From Candidatus Neomarinimicrobiota bacterium (GTDB lineage Bacteria; Fidelibacterota; SORT01): 40,720 nucleotides of DNA. Where the stretch lies: the NCBI GenBank assembly GCA_022573815.1, contig JACZTG010000018.1, positions 1-40,720 on the forward strand. The letters are read 5' to 3'. The notes under the pieces were generated by a model, which was not told where the DNA came from, searched no databases, and saw only the letters and a program-made list of their open reading frames with translations. Positions 8,417 through 16,586 of this stretch are shown piece after piece (within the stretch, counting starts at the first letter, position 1; every line of letters starts with the position of its first letter). A program made the translations under genes and the position numbers.

Positions 8417-8841
8417 ATCTTAAATGCTTATACAAATAAAATATGAGACCAATTTAGTTTAAGCTTAGACTGATTATGATTATAATGGATTTAAGCTATA
8501 TAATGATAAATTCTTAATGGTGTTGGTGCAATAACTTCATAAAGCTTACTATTGTTATTTAAAATTATATACATTATGTTGGTTTTATATTTTAATATAT
8601 CTATACATAGTATATAATGAACATATTACGCCCATATTATTAGTTTATGTATAAACTATAAATCGGACTGAAAGCAGTAGCGAAAATTTTCTGTTTATTA
8701 GCTTATTAAGATAGGAATCTGTGAATAATTATTTTTTCAAATCTATAATACTACTATATATAGATATGATTAGTGAATTTAGTTTACATATAGTGTATTA
8801 TAAACAAATAGCGTTTGAAATAACAGTTTATACATAAACCG
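8417..8841. other. AT-rich intergenic spacer with palindromes
   Basis: 425 bases between the oligopeptidase gene and cysS, very AT-rich. No ORF, tRNA or recognisable RNA fold was found. It contains a perfect AGTTTAT-GT-ATAAACT palindrome at 8642-8657 and a near-copy at 8825-8840. The cysS promoter must lie here on the minus strand, but no hexamer pair is convincing. Confidence 0.5.
8642..8657. repeat. 16-bp palindrome AGTTTAT-GT-ATAAACT, copy 1
   Basis: Perfect inverted repeat with 7-base arms and a 2-base centre. The same sequence on the opposite strand (AGTTTAT-AC-ATAAACT) occurs at 24567-24582, and a one-mismatch version at 8825-8840. This suggests a dimeric protein binding site or a small dispersed repeat. 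Confidence 0.6.
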
Positions 8842-8844
8842 TTA
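8821..8844. repeat. palindrome copy 2, extended arms
   Basis: The core AGTTTAT-AC-ATAAACC at 8825-8840 is flanked by TAAC and GTTA, giving 11-base arms with one mismatch. It overlaps the stop codon of the oligopeptidase gene, so it could also form a weak transcript-end hairpin on the minus strand. Confidence 0.55.
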
Positions 8845-10989
8845 TTCTATTCCTAATACATCAAGCAAAACAGCAAACTCAAATGCCTTTTCTCTTAGAT
8901 AATCATATCTGCCCGATGCTCCCATATGACCTGCTCCCATTTTTGTTTCAAGTATCAGCAGGTTATCATCGGTCTTAAGCTCCCTCAGCTTCGCTGTCCA
9001 TTTTGCCGGCTCCCAATATCCCACACGTGGGTCGTTCAAACCAGCCTTGATAAACATATTCGGATAATCCTTTTCGACCACATTATCATATGGAGAATAT
9101 TTCACCATATAATCGTAATCTTCTTTTACTTTCGGATTACCCCATTCTTCCCACTCGATCGCCGTAAGCGGAATCGTTTCATCCAGCATAGTATTTATCA
9201 CGTCCACAAACGGCACACTTGCGATAACCAGCTCAAATAATTCCGGCTTCATATTGGTAACGGCTCCCATCAGCAACCCGCCTGCGCTTCCGCCGGAGAT
9301 AGCCAATTTATCTTTATTCGTATATTTTTCAGCTATCAAATATTCCGCACAAGCGATGAAATCAGTAAACGTATTTATCTTATTTTTCAACTTTCCGTCA
9401 TCATGCCATACTCTTCCCATCTCTCCGCCGCCACGAATATGCGCTATTGCGTAAACAAATCCTCTGTCTAACAGCGACAATATATTCGAATCAAATGAGG
9501 GCTCTCTACTTGACCCATACGAACCGTAGCCATATAACAAGGCTGGACGGCTTCCATCTTTAACATAATCGTTCCGGTATACAATCGAAATCGGGATGCT
9601 TTTCCCGTCTGCAGCGGTGGCGAAAATACGACGCGTTGTATAATCCTTTTTATCATAACCGCCAAGCACTTCATATTCTTTTAAAAGCTTTTGTTCTTTG
9701 GTTCCCATATCATAATCATAGACGCTTTTCGGCGTGATCATTGAAGTGTAAGTGAACCGGAGTTCCTTTTTGTTAAACTCCCTGTTTCCTCTGGCGCTAA
9801 AAGTATATACGGGTTCAGGAAATTCAACATAATAGTGTGTTCCGCTATTCATATCTACTACGCGAATCTGTTTTAATCCCTCCTTTCGTTCATAGACCGC
9901 CATATGACCGGCAAACATATCAACGTAATCAATTTTCACATCCTCCCGATGCGGCAAAACCTCTTTCCAGTTTTCCTTGCCGGGATTATCGTCAGAAACT
10001 TCCATCAGTTTAAAGTTTAAAGCTTCGTCATTCGTCACTACATAGAATTTTTCCGCATGATGATAAACATAGTATTCCATCATATGTTGGCGTGGATGGA
10101 ATATCTTGAATTCGCCCTCAGGCTCATCCGCAGAAAGATAACGGACTTCCGTTGTCGTGGCGCTACCCGACTTCAAAATCAGGAATTTTCCGTCTTTCGT
10201 TTTACCCGGGGAAAGGAAATATTGTTCATCTTTCTCGTGATAGACCAATTCGTCGGAATCTCCGCTTTCGCCGAGCTTATGCCTGAAGACCTTATCCGGT
10301 CGATGCGCCTCATTCAAAGTATTATAAAAGAGAGTTTTATTGTCGTTGCCCCATTCAATCGAATATCCGCCGATATTTTTTACTTCGTCAGGATAAAACT
10401 CTCCCGTTTCCAGGTTTTTTATGCGAAGTAAATATCGCTCTGATCCGGTGCTGTCAATGGTTACCGCCACCAGGTTATGATCCGGACTTACTTCAAACGC
10501 CCCGATTTCGAAAAAATCATATCCTTCAGCAAGCTTATTCTGGTCAAGCAAAACCTCTTCTTCGGCGTCCAGCGTGCCCTTTTTTCGCGCGTAGATAGGA
10601 TATTGTTTTCCTTCCTCCGTACGATTGTAATAAAAATATTCTCCCCTTTTTTCCGGGACAGAAAGGTCTGTTTCTCTTATCCTTCCCACCATTTCTTTAT
10701 ATAGCGATTCCTGAAGCTCTTTGGTATGAGATGTCATTTCATCGGTATATTTATTTTCTGCATTCAGATATTCCATAACCCTGGGATTATCTTTATCCCT
10801 CAACCAATAATAATTATCTACCCGCTCATGACCGTGCAAAGTCTCTATTTTAGGTATTTTATCAGCAATCGGCGGTTGGGGCGTACGTGTTTTTGCTTTA
10901 TCTGTCATTATATTTTCTCCAGCTGAACACCCAATTGAAACAATTACTATTGAAACCACAGATATTATCTCTGTTTTCATGAAATCCAT
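8842..10989 (-). CDS. S9A prolyl oligopeptidase family lipoprotein (oligopeptidase B-like)
   Basis: 715 aa serine peptidase that would cleave short peptides. The N-terminal half is a beta-propeller and the C-terminal half an alpha/beta hydrolase. The catalytic triad is Ser568 (GGSAGG), Asp653 (GLNDPRV) and His688 (GAGHMG), with GYGSYG near 487-492. A signal peptide ending in the lipobox VSIGC puts the lipid-anchored Cys at residue 21. M4 is an equally good start (MKTEIIS). A third ATG at codon 28 (10908-10906) has GGAG 8 bases upstream and would yield a protein without a signal peptide, close to the usual cytoplasmic oligopeptidase start. It follows the amidase gene by 12 bases. Confidence 0.93.
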   Translation of the reverse strand: MDFMKTEIISVVSIVIVSIGCSAGENIMTDKAKTRTPQPPIADKIPKIETLHGHERVDNYYWLRDKDNPRVMEYLNAENKYTDEMTSHTKELQESLYKEMVGRIRETDLSVPEKRGEYFYYNRTEEGKQYPIYARKKGTLDAEEEVLLDQNKLAEGYDFFEIGAFEVSPDHNLVAVTIDSTGSERYLLRIKNLETGEFYPDEVKNIGGYSIEWGNDNKTLFYNTLNEAHRPDKVFRHKLGESGDSDELVYHEKDEQYFLSPGKTKDGKFLILKSGSATTTEVRYLSADEPEGEFKIFHPRQHMMEYYVYHHAEKFYVVTNDEALNFKLMEVSDDNPGKENWKEVLPHREDVKIDYVDMFAGHMAVYERKEGLKQIRVVDMNSGTHYYVEFPEPVYTFSARGNREFNKKELRFTYTSMITPKSVYDYDMGTKEQKLLKEYEVLGGYDKKDYTTRRIFATAADGKSIPISIVYRNDYVKDGSRPALLYGYGSYGSSREPSFDSNILSLLDRGFVYAIAHIRGGGEMGRVWHDDGKLKNKINTFTDFIACAEYLIAEKYTNKDKLAISGGSAGGLLMGAVTNMKPELFELVIASVPFVDVINTMLDETIPLTAIEWEEWGNPKVKEDYDYMVKYSPYDNVVEKDYPNMFIKAGLNDPRVGYWEPAKWTAKLRELKTDDNLLILETKMGAGHMGASGRYDYLREKAFEFAVLLDVLGIE

Positions 10990-11001
10990 TTTTTTAATTG
11001 A

Positions 11002-12687
11002 TTATTTTTCCGGCAGCGTAGGATGTTTTAGATGAAAACTTGTTGCATCCTGATACGCTCCGGCTACAGCCAATACCATTCCATCTTCGTACAGATTCCC
11101 TGTAAAGGTGATACTCGTTGGAGTATTGTTTTCCCTGAAACCGTTTGGCACAACTACTGCCGGATGTCCTGTTAGATTCGTCATAAGAAGGCTGTTGCCT
11201 CCGAATGTCGGAGCGACGAAAACATCTATTTCCTTGAATAATACTTCCATTTGCCTCATCAAAAGTGTTCTTGCCCTGTTAGCATTTATATATTCTACAG
11301 CAGGAATCAATCTCGCCTGCCTGAATACGTTAGGCCACGCTTGTTTTATCTGGCGAACAAGTAAATCATCATCTCCCGAGCGTGTTAATTCATCAAACGC
11401 CGCTGCTGCTTCCGCGCTGAGTATGAAACTTATATCAAAAACAGGAAAATCAGGTAATTCAATTGGTATCAGCTCCGCGCCCAAAGACCATAAAACATCT
11501 ACAACCTCATCGTCAATTTTTTTCTGATCGCGTTCTTTTTCAAACTCAGACTTCAGGTAACCTATCTTTATTTTTCTCAGGTTTACTTTTTGATTGTAGT
11601 TAAACGGCATATCCTCCACCGTTAGGTCCAATCCATCGGGACCATAAATCTCATTAAACACCAACGCGGCATCGTTCACCGAACGCGTCATTGGGCCCAG
11701 CTTGTCCATCGTCCAAGACAACGCCATCACGCCGTGACGGCTAACCATCCCGTATGTCGGTCGCAGCCCCGTGACTCCTGTTCTCGTCGAGGGAGATATG
11801 ATAGAACCCCATGTCTCTGAACCTATTGCGAATCCCACTAATCCGGCGGATGTAGCGGCACCGGGACCGGCGGATGAACCGCTTGAGCCTTCATCAAGGT
11901 TCCATGGATTCTTAGTTTTCCCACCATACCAAACATCGCCCCAGGCTAATGCTCCCATCGTGAGCTTTGCTACGAGAATCGCGCCTGCTTCTTCGAGTTT
12001 TTTCACAACTGTAGCATCATAATCGAAAAGCTGCTCTCTGAAGGGCATTCCTCCCCATGTCGTTCTAATCCCGTCAGTAGCCAGCAGGTCTTTAGCGCCC
12101 CAGGGTATGCCGTGGAGCGGACCTTTATAATTTCCTGACCGTATGTCGGCATCGGCTTGCCGTGCCTGTTTCATAGCAAGATCTTCGGTTAGTGTTATCA
12201 CACACTGAAGCGTTGAGCCATATTTTTTTAGTCTGCTAAGGTACATTTCTGTCAATTCAACAGACGTGACCTGCCCGGTTCGTATGAGCTCCGCCAGCCG
12301 AGTAACTGTCCAGAAAGCAACATCTTCAAGGTTTTGAGGTCTTCTGACGCCCGTAGGTCTTTTATAACTAAGATTCGGTGGTTTTTCTTTAAATTTCATA
12401 CCCGGCAGAATAGCGCTGAATGAAAAAGCCGGAGGTACAGAATTCGGCAGATCAATTTCCCTTAATTTCTCATAATTTCCCAGAAGGTCGTTCAAATCTC
12501 CGCGCATGGAATCTATTTCGGAGCGTGTAAATTTCAACCCCATTATTTCAGAAGCCTCGGAAATTATTTCTGACGTAATATTCCCCTCTTCTTTCAGCGA
12601 GTAGTAAAAAGTGGAAGTTATAAGAGTAAGCAAAACAATTACTCCTAATGTAGAAATTAATTTTTTCCCATTAACTTTTATCATCAT
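11002..12687 (-). CDS. membrane-anchored amidase-signature family hydrolase
   Basis: 561 aa. The amidase signature is complete: catalytic Lys199 in GIPWGAKD, the cis-Ser segment GSSGSSAGPG (267-276), and the nucleophile Ser295 in GSETWGSI. An N-terminal hydrophobic segment (about 10-30) either anchors or exports it, and a helical linker to residue 90 precedes the domain. The substrate cannot be deduced: family members hydrolyse amides from peptides to fatty amides. The first ATG is supported by GAGG 6 bases upstream. It stands between DUF885 and the oligopeptidase, so peptide or amide degradation in the periplasm is the likely theme. Confidence 0.92.
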   Translation of the reverse strand: MMIKVNGKKLISTLGVIVLLTLITSTFYYSLKEEGNITSEIISEASEIMGLKFTRSEIDSMRGDLNDLLGNYEKLREIDLPNSVPPAFSFSAILPGMKFKEKPPNLSYKRPTGVRRPQNLEDVAFWTVTRLAELIRTGQVTSVELTEMYLSRLKKYGSTLQCVITLTEDLAMKQARQADADIRSGNYKGPLHGIPWGAKDLLATDGIRTTWGGMPFREQLFDYDATVVKKLEEAGAILVAKLTMGALAWGDVWYGGKTKNPWNLDEGSSGSSAGPGAATSAGLVGFAIGSETWGSIISPSTRTGVTGLRPTYGMVSRHGVMALSWTMDKLGPMTRSVNDAALVFNEIYGPDGLDLTVEDMPFNYNQKVNLRKIKIGYLKSEFEKERDQKKIDDEVVDVLWSLGAELIPIELPDFPVFDISFILSAEAAAAFDELTRSGDDDLLVRQIKQAWPNVFRQARLIPAVEYINANRARTLLMRQMEVLFKEIDVFVAPTFGGNSLLMTNLTGHPAVVVPNGFRENNTPTSITFTGNLYEDGMVLAVAGAYQDATSFHLKHPTLPEK

Positions 12688-12736
12688 TCGTACCTCGAAT
12701 GTAAATTCAAATCAGTCACTGTTTTTCTATAATCAA

Positions 12737-14068
12737 CTATTTTAAACTTGATGGAAGCCTTGGAGAAGAAAGCAGCAGTATGAATTCTTCCCAGCGTTTC
12801 TCCGGGTTGTCGGCACTGCCTCCGCGGGACTCTATATACTCACTTACCAAATCTTTTCCTAAATTATAGTTAATGACATATGCCCTGTATTTATCTATAA
12901 ACCGTACTCGCTGGGCGGCTCTTTCAGGCGTCATTAGGGCAAGATTCACGAACATTTCTTCTGATTCAGACCTATCTGCATCACCGTTCAAGTACCCCCT
13001 CGCAACTTCGTTTGACACGTAATTAAGTTTAGCGACCAAATTGATTACATTATAATATTCTTCCACCCTGCTCGGATCCAAGCCGGCAAGCGGAAATAGT
13101 ACTTCTCGCTCAAATACGGCTCGCTCTTCTCCCGGAAAAACTACCTCAATGCCAAAATTGGCGCTTCCCTCGGAAATTATTGATTGGGGGCTGTAAAGCG
13201 GGTTGACCGTAAATTCCACCCAACCGCGCCCCCGTGCCAATGTTTTTTCTAATAGTGCGTTATAAAGGTGGTGTCCCGGATAGCCTTCGTGACACGCCAC
13301 GTCAATAGCCCTGTCAATATAAAGCGGGAATTCGGTGTTCAATTGTATAAGGCTGTGGCTGTTGCCCTTATACCAGTTATAGCCTGTCCACGGCTTGCCG
13401 GTCACATATTCCAATTCAAAATTATCGTTTTCAGGAAGTTCGATATATTTTGAAGTTCGAATTCGTGCTTCAGTTATGGCTGCTACAAATACTGTGTCGA
13501 GCTTATCAATAGGAATTACAAATTCGTTTCTAAAAGTGTTAAACCGTTCTTGAATCGTGCCTGTACCGGGAAGCATTTCGCCGATTTCCCTGACAATCTC
13601 TTTAAAGTGACTTTCGGGATATACGGGAGGAGTTACATCGAATATTTCTTTTGCTTCCCTTTCGAATGTGAATTTCACTCCCTCATTCATATCAATCCGC
13701 GACATTACCGATTCCAACTGCTTCATCAAGTATTGATGCCGGAGCTGTAAAATTTCTTCTTCTCCCGACACATCTAATTCGCTTAGTCCGGCAATTACTT
13801 CTTTGGCGTCCGCCCTTAAATCTACAAGTGACTTCTGAATTGCGATAGCATCATCTTTGTATTCTTGCGGGCCGTAGTAAGCATCAACATATCCCGGTTC
13901 GTGAATATCCATACCGAGCATTATCCCAACGTATGATTCGGCAAATTTATTTATCGATTCCTCTATGCTTTGAGGCATTGCCACTTCTTCCGTTTTTACT
14001 GATTCTTTCGTGCATCCGATTAAAACAAATAGTGACAAGAGGATAATAATTTTTATTAATTTTTTCAA
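12737..14068 (-). CDS. DUF885-family peptidase-like lipoprotein
   Basis: 443 aa from the start chosen here. DUF885 proteins are putative metallopeptidases; the family hallmark CHEGYPGHH is at 259-267 and SEGSANFG follows near 299-306. I chose the TTG at 14068-14066, because AAGGAG lies 7 bases before it (14081-14076) and translation from there gives a textbook lipoprotein signal (short basic start, hydrophobic core, VLIGC with Cys19). An upstream in-frame ATG at 14119 has no such support and would add 17 residues. It is shorter than many DUF885 proteins. The amidase gene follows after 49 bases. Confidence 0.88.
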   Translation of the reverse strand: MKKLIKIIILLSLFVLIGCTKESVKTEEVAMPQSIEESINKFAESYVGIMLGMDIHEPGYVDAYYGPQEYKDDAIAIQKSLVDLRADAKEVIAGLSELDVSGEEEILQLRHQYLMKQLESVMSRIDMNEGVKFTFEREAKEIFDVTPPVYPESHFKEIVREIGEMLPGTGTIQERFNTFRNEFVIPIDKLDTVFVAAITEARIRTSKYIELPENDNFELEYVTGKPWTGYNWYKGNSHSLIQLNTEFPLYIDRAIDVACHEGYPGHHLYNALLEKTLARGRGWVEFTVNPLYSPQSIISEGSANFGIEVVFPGEERAVFEREVLFPLAGLDPSRVEEYYNVINLVAKLNYVSNEVARGYLNGDADRSESEEMFVNLALMTPERAAQRVRFIDKYRAYVINYNLGKDLVSEYIESRGGSADNPEKRWEEFILLLSSPRLPSSLK

Positions 14069-14187
14069 TAAAGTTCTCCTTAAAAATTTTCCGGGTATTT
14101 CGTTTTTAATATTAGACATAAAAGATATATGTTATCTCACTTGATTTCAAGTAGAAGAAAGGTAAAAGAATATCAATTCCCCCATTC

Positions 14188-15213
14188 TCAAAAGAAAATG
14201 ACAGGCTTGATGAAAATTTCAAATTGACGTTCCTTGTCAATGCTGAATGTTTTTGTTTCAAAACTATATTCCCTTCTATTTTCGAACAATAAGCCAAATT
14301 CTATCCCTGCCAAATGCCCGATAAACGGGAAAAATTTGCCATATGCCGCCAGAATTCTTGAAAATCCGTCTTCCGATTCGGTAACAGGGTATTCAATTTC
14401 AATGGAAACCTTGCTGTTATGCAAAATTCTCCAATCAGTTTTGGATTTTTCTCTTCTCGAGCGTTTTAACACTATGGTAATTGTATTGGGAATATCACTT
14501 AAACCGTACTGTCGAAATCCCGCCTTTAAATCCCAATTCCATTTCTTATTTAGGTATCCCCCGTTTCCCTTAACTTTCCATTCAACTCTGAACCAATTAG
14601 ACCTGACGAAACTATTGTCGAACAGTTGGTGTAATCCACCTGTGATAACTACACCGCTTGCTCCTTTCGCGGCAATCATTAAATCATCGTTCTCGTCCAA
14701 ATCCCAAAAAGTGGCAAGCTGACCGACAAAAAGACTTGCGGATATCGGCTCTTGTTTTCCTCCTGCAAAGTTTTTTAACAGGTTAAAATTATCGCCCAAA
14801 TCGAAATCGTGGTAGGCGTCGTTATTTTTCTCTTCCATCCATGCCGATAATGACGCGACTGGATATCCGGTTACTTCCATTAACAAAAACCCGGGTTTTA
14901 TAGATTTTTTTACCAGGTCCTTATATAATCCGATCTCATCTTCATCCCATAATATCGCTTCGCGTTTCTTATCCGTATCTACAAAAACGCTTGAATAGCT
15001 TTTATATATACCGGGTACAAACGCTGCCCCCCAATCTCTGTCAATCCATTTCCAGCCGGTGTTAAAATCTCTAAACCCTCCATTGGTTGTGGATGTGGAT
15101 AAAGGTTCCCCTCTGCCCGAATGAATATTACCGGTTGATTGCGCATTGATTTTTTCTGAACTGTTTAAAAATAGAACTGAAATCGCAAATAATTTAAGAA
15201 TTACAAATATGAT
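14188..15213 (-). CDS. exported beta-rich protein of unknown function, no canonical start codon
   Basis: I do not recognise the family. The sequence is rich in aromatic, alternating strands (for example NWFRVEWKVKG, KWNWDLKAGFRQYG) and ends in Phe-Phe, as outer-membrane or periplasmic beta proteins do. In-frame TTG (14886) and ATG (14880) would give about 231 aa, but the frame stays open upstream to a stop at 15240-15238 and encodes a signal-peptide-like stretch (LKLFAISVLFLNSSEKINAQS, cleavage after NA) and more Trp-rich sequence. No ATG, GTG or TTG occurs in that upstream part. The start given is an ATC with a weak TAGG 7 bases before it; it is only a placeholder. Either a rare start codon is used or the gene has lost its start. 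Confidence 0.55.
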   Translation of the reverse strand: MIFVILKLFAISVLFLNSSEKINAQSTGNIHSGRGEPLSTSTTNGGFRDFNTGWKWIDRDWGAAFVPGIYKSYSSVFVDTDKKREAILWDEDEIGLYKDLVKKSIKPGFLLMEVTGYPVASLSAWMEEKNNDAYHDFDLGDNFNLLKNFAGGKQEPISASLFVGQLATFWDLDENDDLMIAAKGASGVVITGGLHQLFDNSFVRSNWFRVEWKVKGNGGYLNKKWNWDLKAGFRQYGLSDIPNTITIVLKRSRREKSKTDWRILHNSKVSIEIEYPVTESEDGFSRILAAYGKFFPFIGHLAGIEFGLLFENRREYSFETKTFSIDKERQFEIFIKPVIFF

Positions 15214-15270
15214 CGCAATACCTACATAATACTCTGATTAGAAATTATTCGGCTGATTTTAATATAAGAT

Positions 15271-15294
15271 AAGGGCGGCAAAATTGCCGCCCTT
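15271..15294 (-). terminator. strong hairpin, probable terminator
   Basis: Perfect 11-bp inverted repeat AAGGGCGGCAA / TTGCCGCCCTT with a 2-base centre, 36 bases beyond the stop of the 51-aa gene on the minus strand. The minus-strand 3' flank is T-rich (TTATCTTATATT), though not a clean T run. Confidence 0.75.
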
Positions 15295-15330
15295 AATCAC
15301 AATTAAATAAATAATTTTACTTTAAATATA

Positions 15331-15486
15331 TTATTCTTCTGATGCAGAACCTTCAGGGGTTGTCGCACCCGACGCGTAAACTTTCGCTAAATAACTCCCC
15401 ATCAATACATCATGCCACACATAACTCAATAGAAACATCGCTACGAACGCGCCGAGCCAGGCTCCTGTCGTTTTTTTAGGTTCCAT
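15331..15486 (-). CDS. 51-aa small membrane protein
   Basis: Short gene with a good ribosome-binding site (GGGAG, 7 bases before ATG 15486). The product has one hydrophobic stretch, GAWLGAFVAMFLLSYVWHDV, after a basic MEPKKTT start, then a polar tail ending SASEE. A single inner-membrane helix with the N-terminus in the cytoplasm is likely. The position, 103 bases after ddl and just before a strong hairpin, and the clean ribosome-binding site support a real gene. Function unknown. Confidence 0.7.
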   Translation of the reverse strand: MEPKKTTGAWLGAFVAMFLLSYVWHDVLMGSYLAKVYASGATTPEGSASEE

Positions 15487-15589
15487 TTGTTAGCTCCCTT
15501 TATTGAAGTGTACAATAATCGTCCGAATAGTGTTATTTATATTGAACTTAGGTAGATATTTAAAAATTTAGACTATTTGACGCGCAATA

Positions 15590-16576
15590 TCAAGTTGCCA
15601 GCTCCAATAGCTTTCCGACCAAAACATCAAAGCTCATCCCGAGAGCTTCGGCGGATTTTGGTACAAGGCTTGTTTCCGTCATACCCGGCAGCGTATTGAC
15701 TTCAAGACAATAATACCTTTCTTTATCACCGAGCAAGAAATCTACCCTGGCATAATCCCTGCAACCAAGAGCATTGAATGCTTTTATGGCTGCTAACTGA
15801 ATTGCTACTTCCAATTGTTCGGGTAGCTCCGCAGGGCAGACATACTTAGTCATACCGGGGGTGTATTTACTCTCATAATCATAGATTTCGTTTTTCGGCT
15901 TGATTTCAATTATTGGAAAAGCTTCGTTTCCAATCACAGCCACTGTCAATTCTCTGCCATTTATGTATTTTTCAACCATCACATCAGATGAATGTTTTGC
16001 CGCTTTAGCTGCCGCCGCATCAAGTTCATCATAGCTTTTTACAATGCTGAAACCTACTGTTGAGCCTTGATCGTTTGGCTTCACAACCATAGGAAAATCC
16101 ATATCCTCCTCGCTGTGCACCACTTTTCCCTCTCTTACCATAGTCCAGTCAAGCACCGGGATTCCAGCCCGTTGAAACATCTTTTTTGACCTGTCCTTAT
16201 CCATTGCCAGGGCGCTTGCCAGTACCCCTGAACCGGTGTATTTAAGACCAGCCGTTTCAAGCAGCGCTTGAATCATTCCATCCTCTCCAAAAGTGCCGTG
16301 AAGGGCGATAAATGCGAGTTCAGCCTCTTTTAATATGGATGTATTGAGCATCTCAATCGCTTTGCTATAATCAGCTTCCGTGATATCGGGCGGCTTTCTT
16401 CCCGGTTTTGTTTTGTAGACATCAGATTCATATGACTCCTGGTTCTTCCCCAATTTCGGATCCGCCAGAGAGACATCGTGACCCAAATTCACTAATGCCC
16501 GTCCAATAGCGCTTCCGGAAGCGAGAGATACTTCGCGCTCTGGAGAAAACCCCCCGCAAATGACAACTATCTTCAT
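15590..16576 (-). CDS. ddl: D-alanine--D-alanine ligase
   Basis: 328 aa ATP-grasp enzyme joining two D-alanines for peptidoglycan precursors, cytoplasmic. The N-terminal GGFSPEREVSLASG (8-21) is the Ddl signature. HGTFGEDG, VVKPNDQGSTVG, EKYINGRELTVAV, RDYARVDF and the C-terminal EVNTLPGMTETSLVP complete the ATP and magnesium sites. Length is normal. It starts 10 bases after the Wzi-like gene, so it belongs to the same transcription unit as gmhB and the envelope genes upstream. No other mur genes are present here. Confidence 0.96.
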   Translation of the reverse strand: MKIVVICGGFSPEREVSLASGSAIGRALVNLGHDVSLADPKLGKNQESYESDVYKTKPGRKPPDITEADYSKAIEMLNTSILKEAELAFIALHGTFGEDGMIQALLETAGLKYTGSGVLASALAMDKDRSKKMFQRAGIPVLDWTMVREGKVVHSEEDMDFPMVVKPNDQGSTVGFSIVKSYDELDAAAAKAAKHSSDVMVEKYINGRELTVAVIGNEAFPIIEIKPKNEIYDYESKYTPGMTKYVCPAELPEQLEVAIQLAAIKAFNALGCRDYARVDFLLGDKERYYCLEVNTLPGMTETSLVPKSAEALGMSFDVLVGKLLELAT

Positions 16577-16586
16577 TTATTTATCC

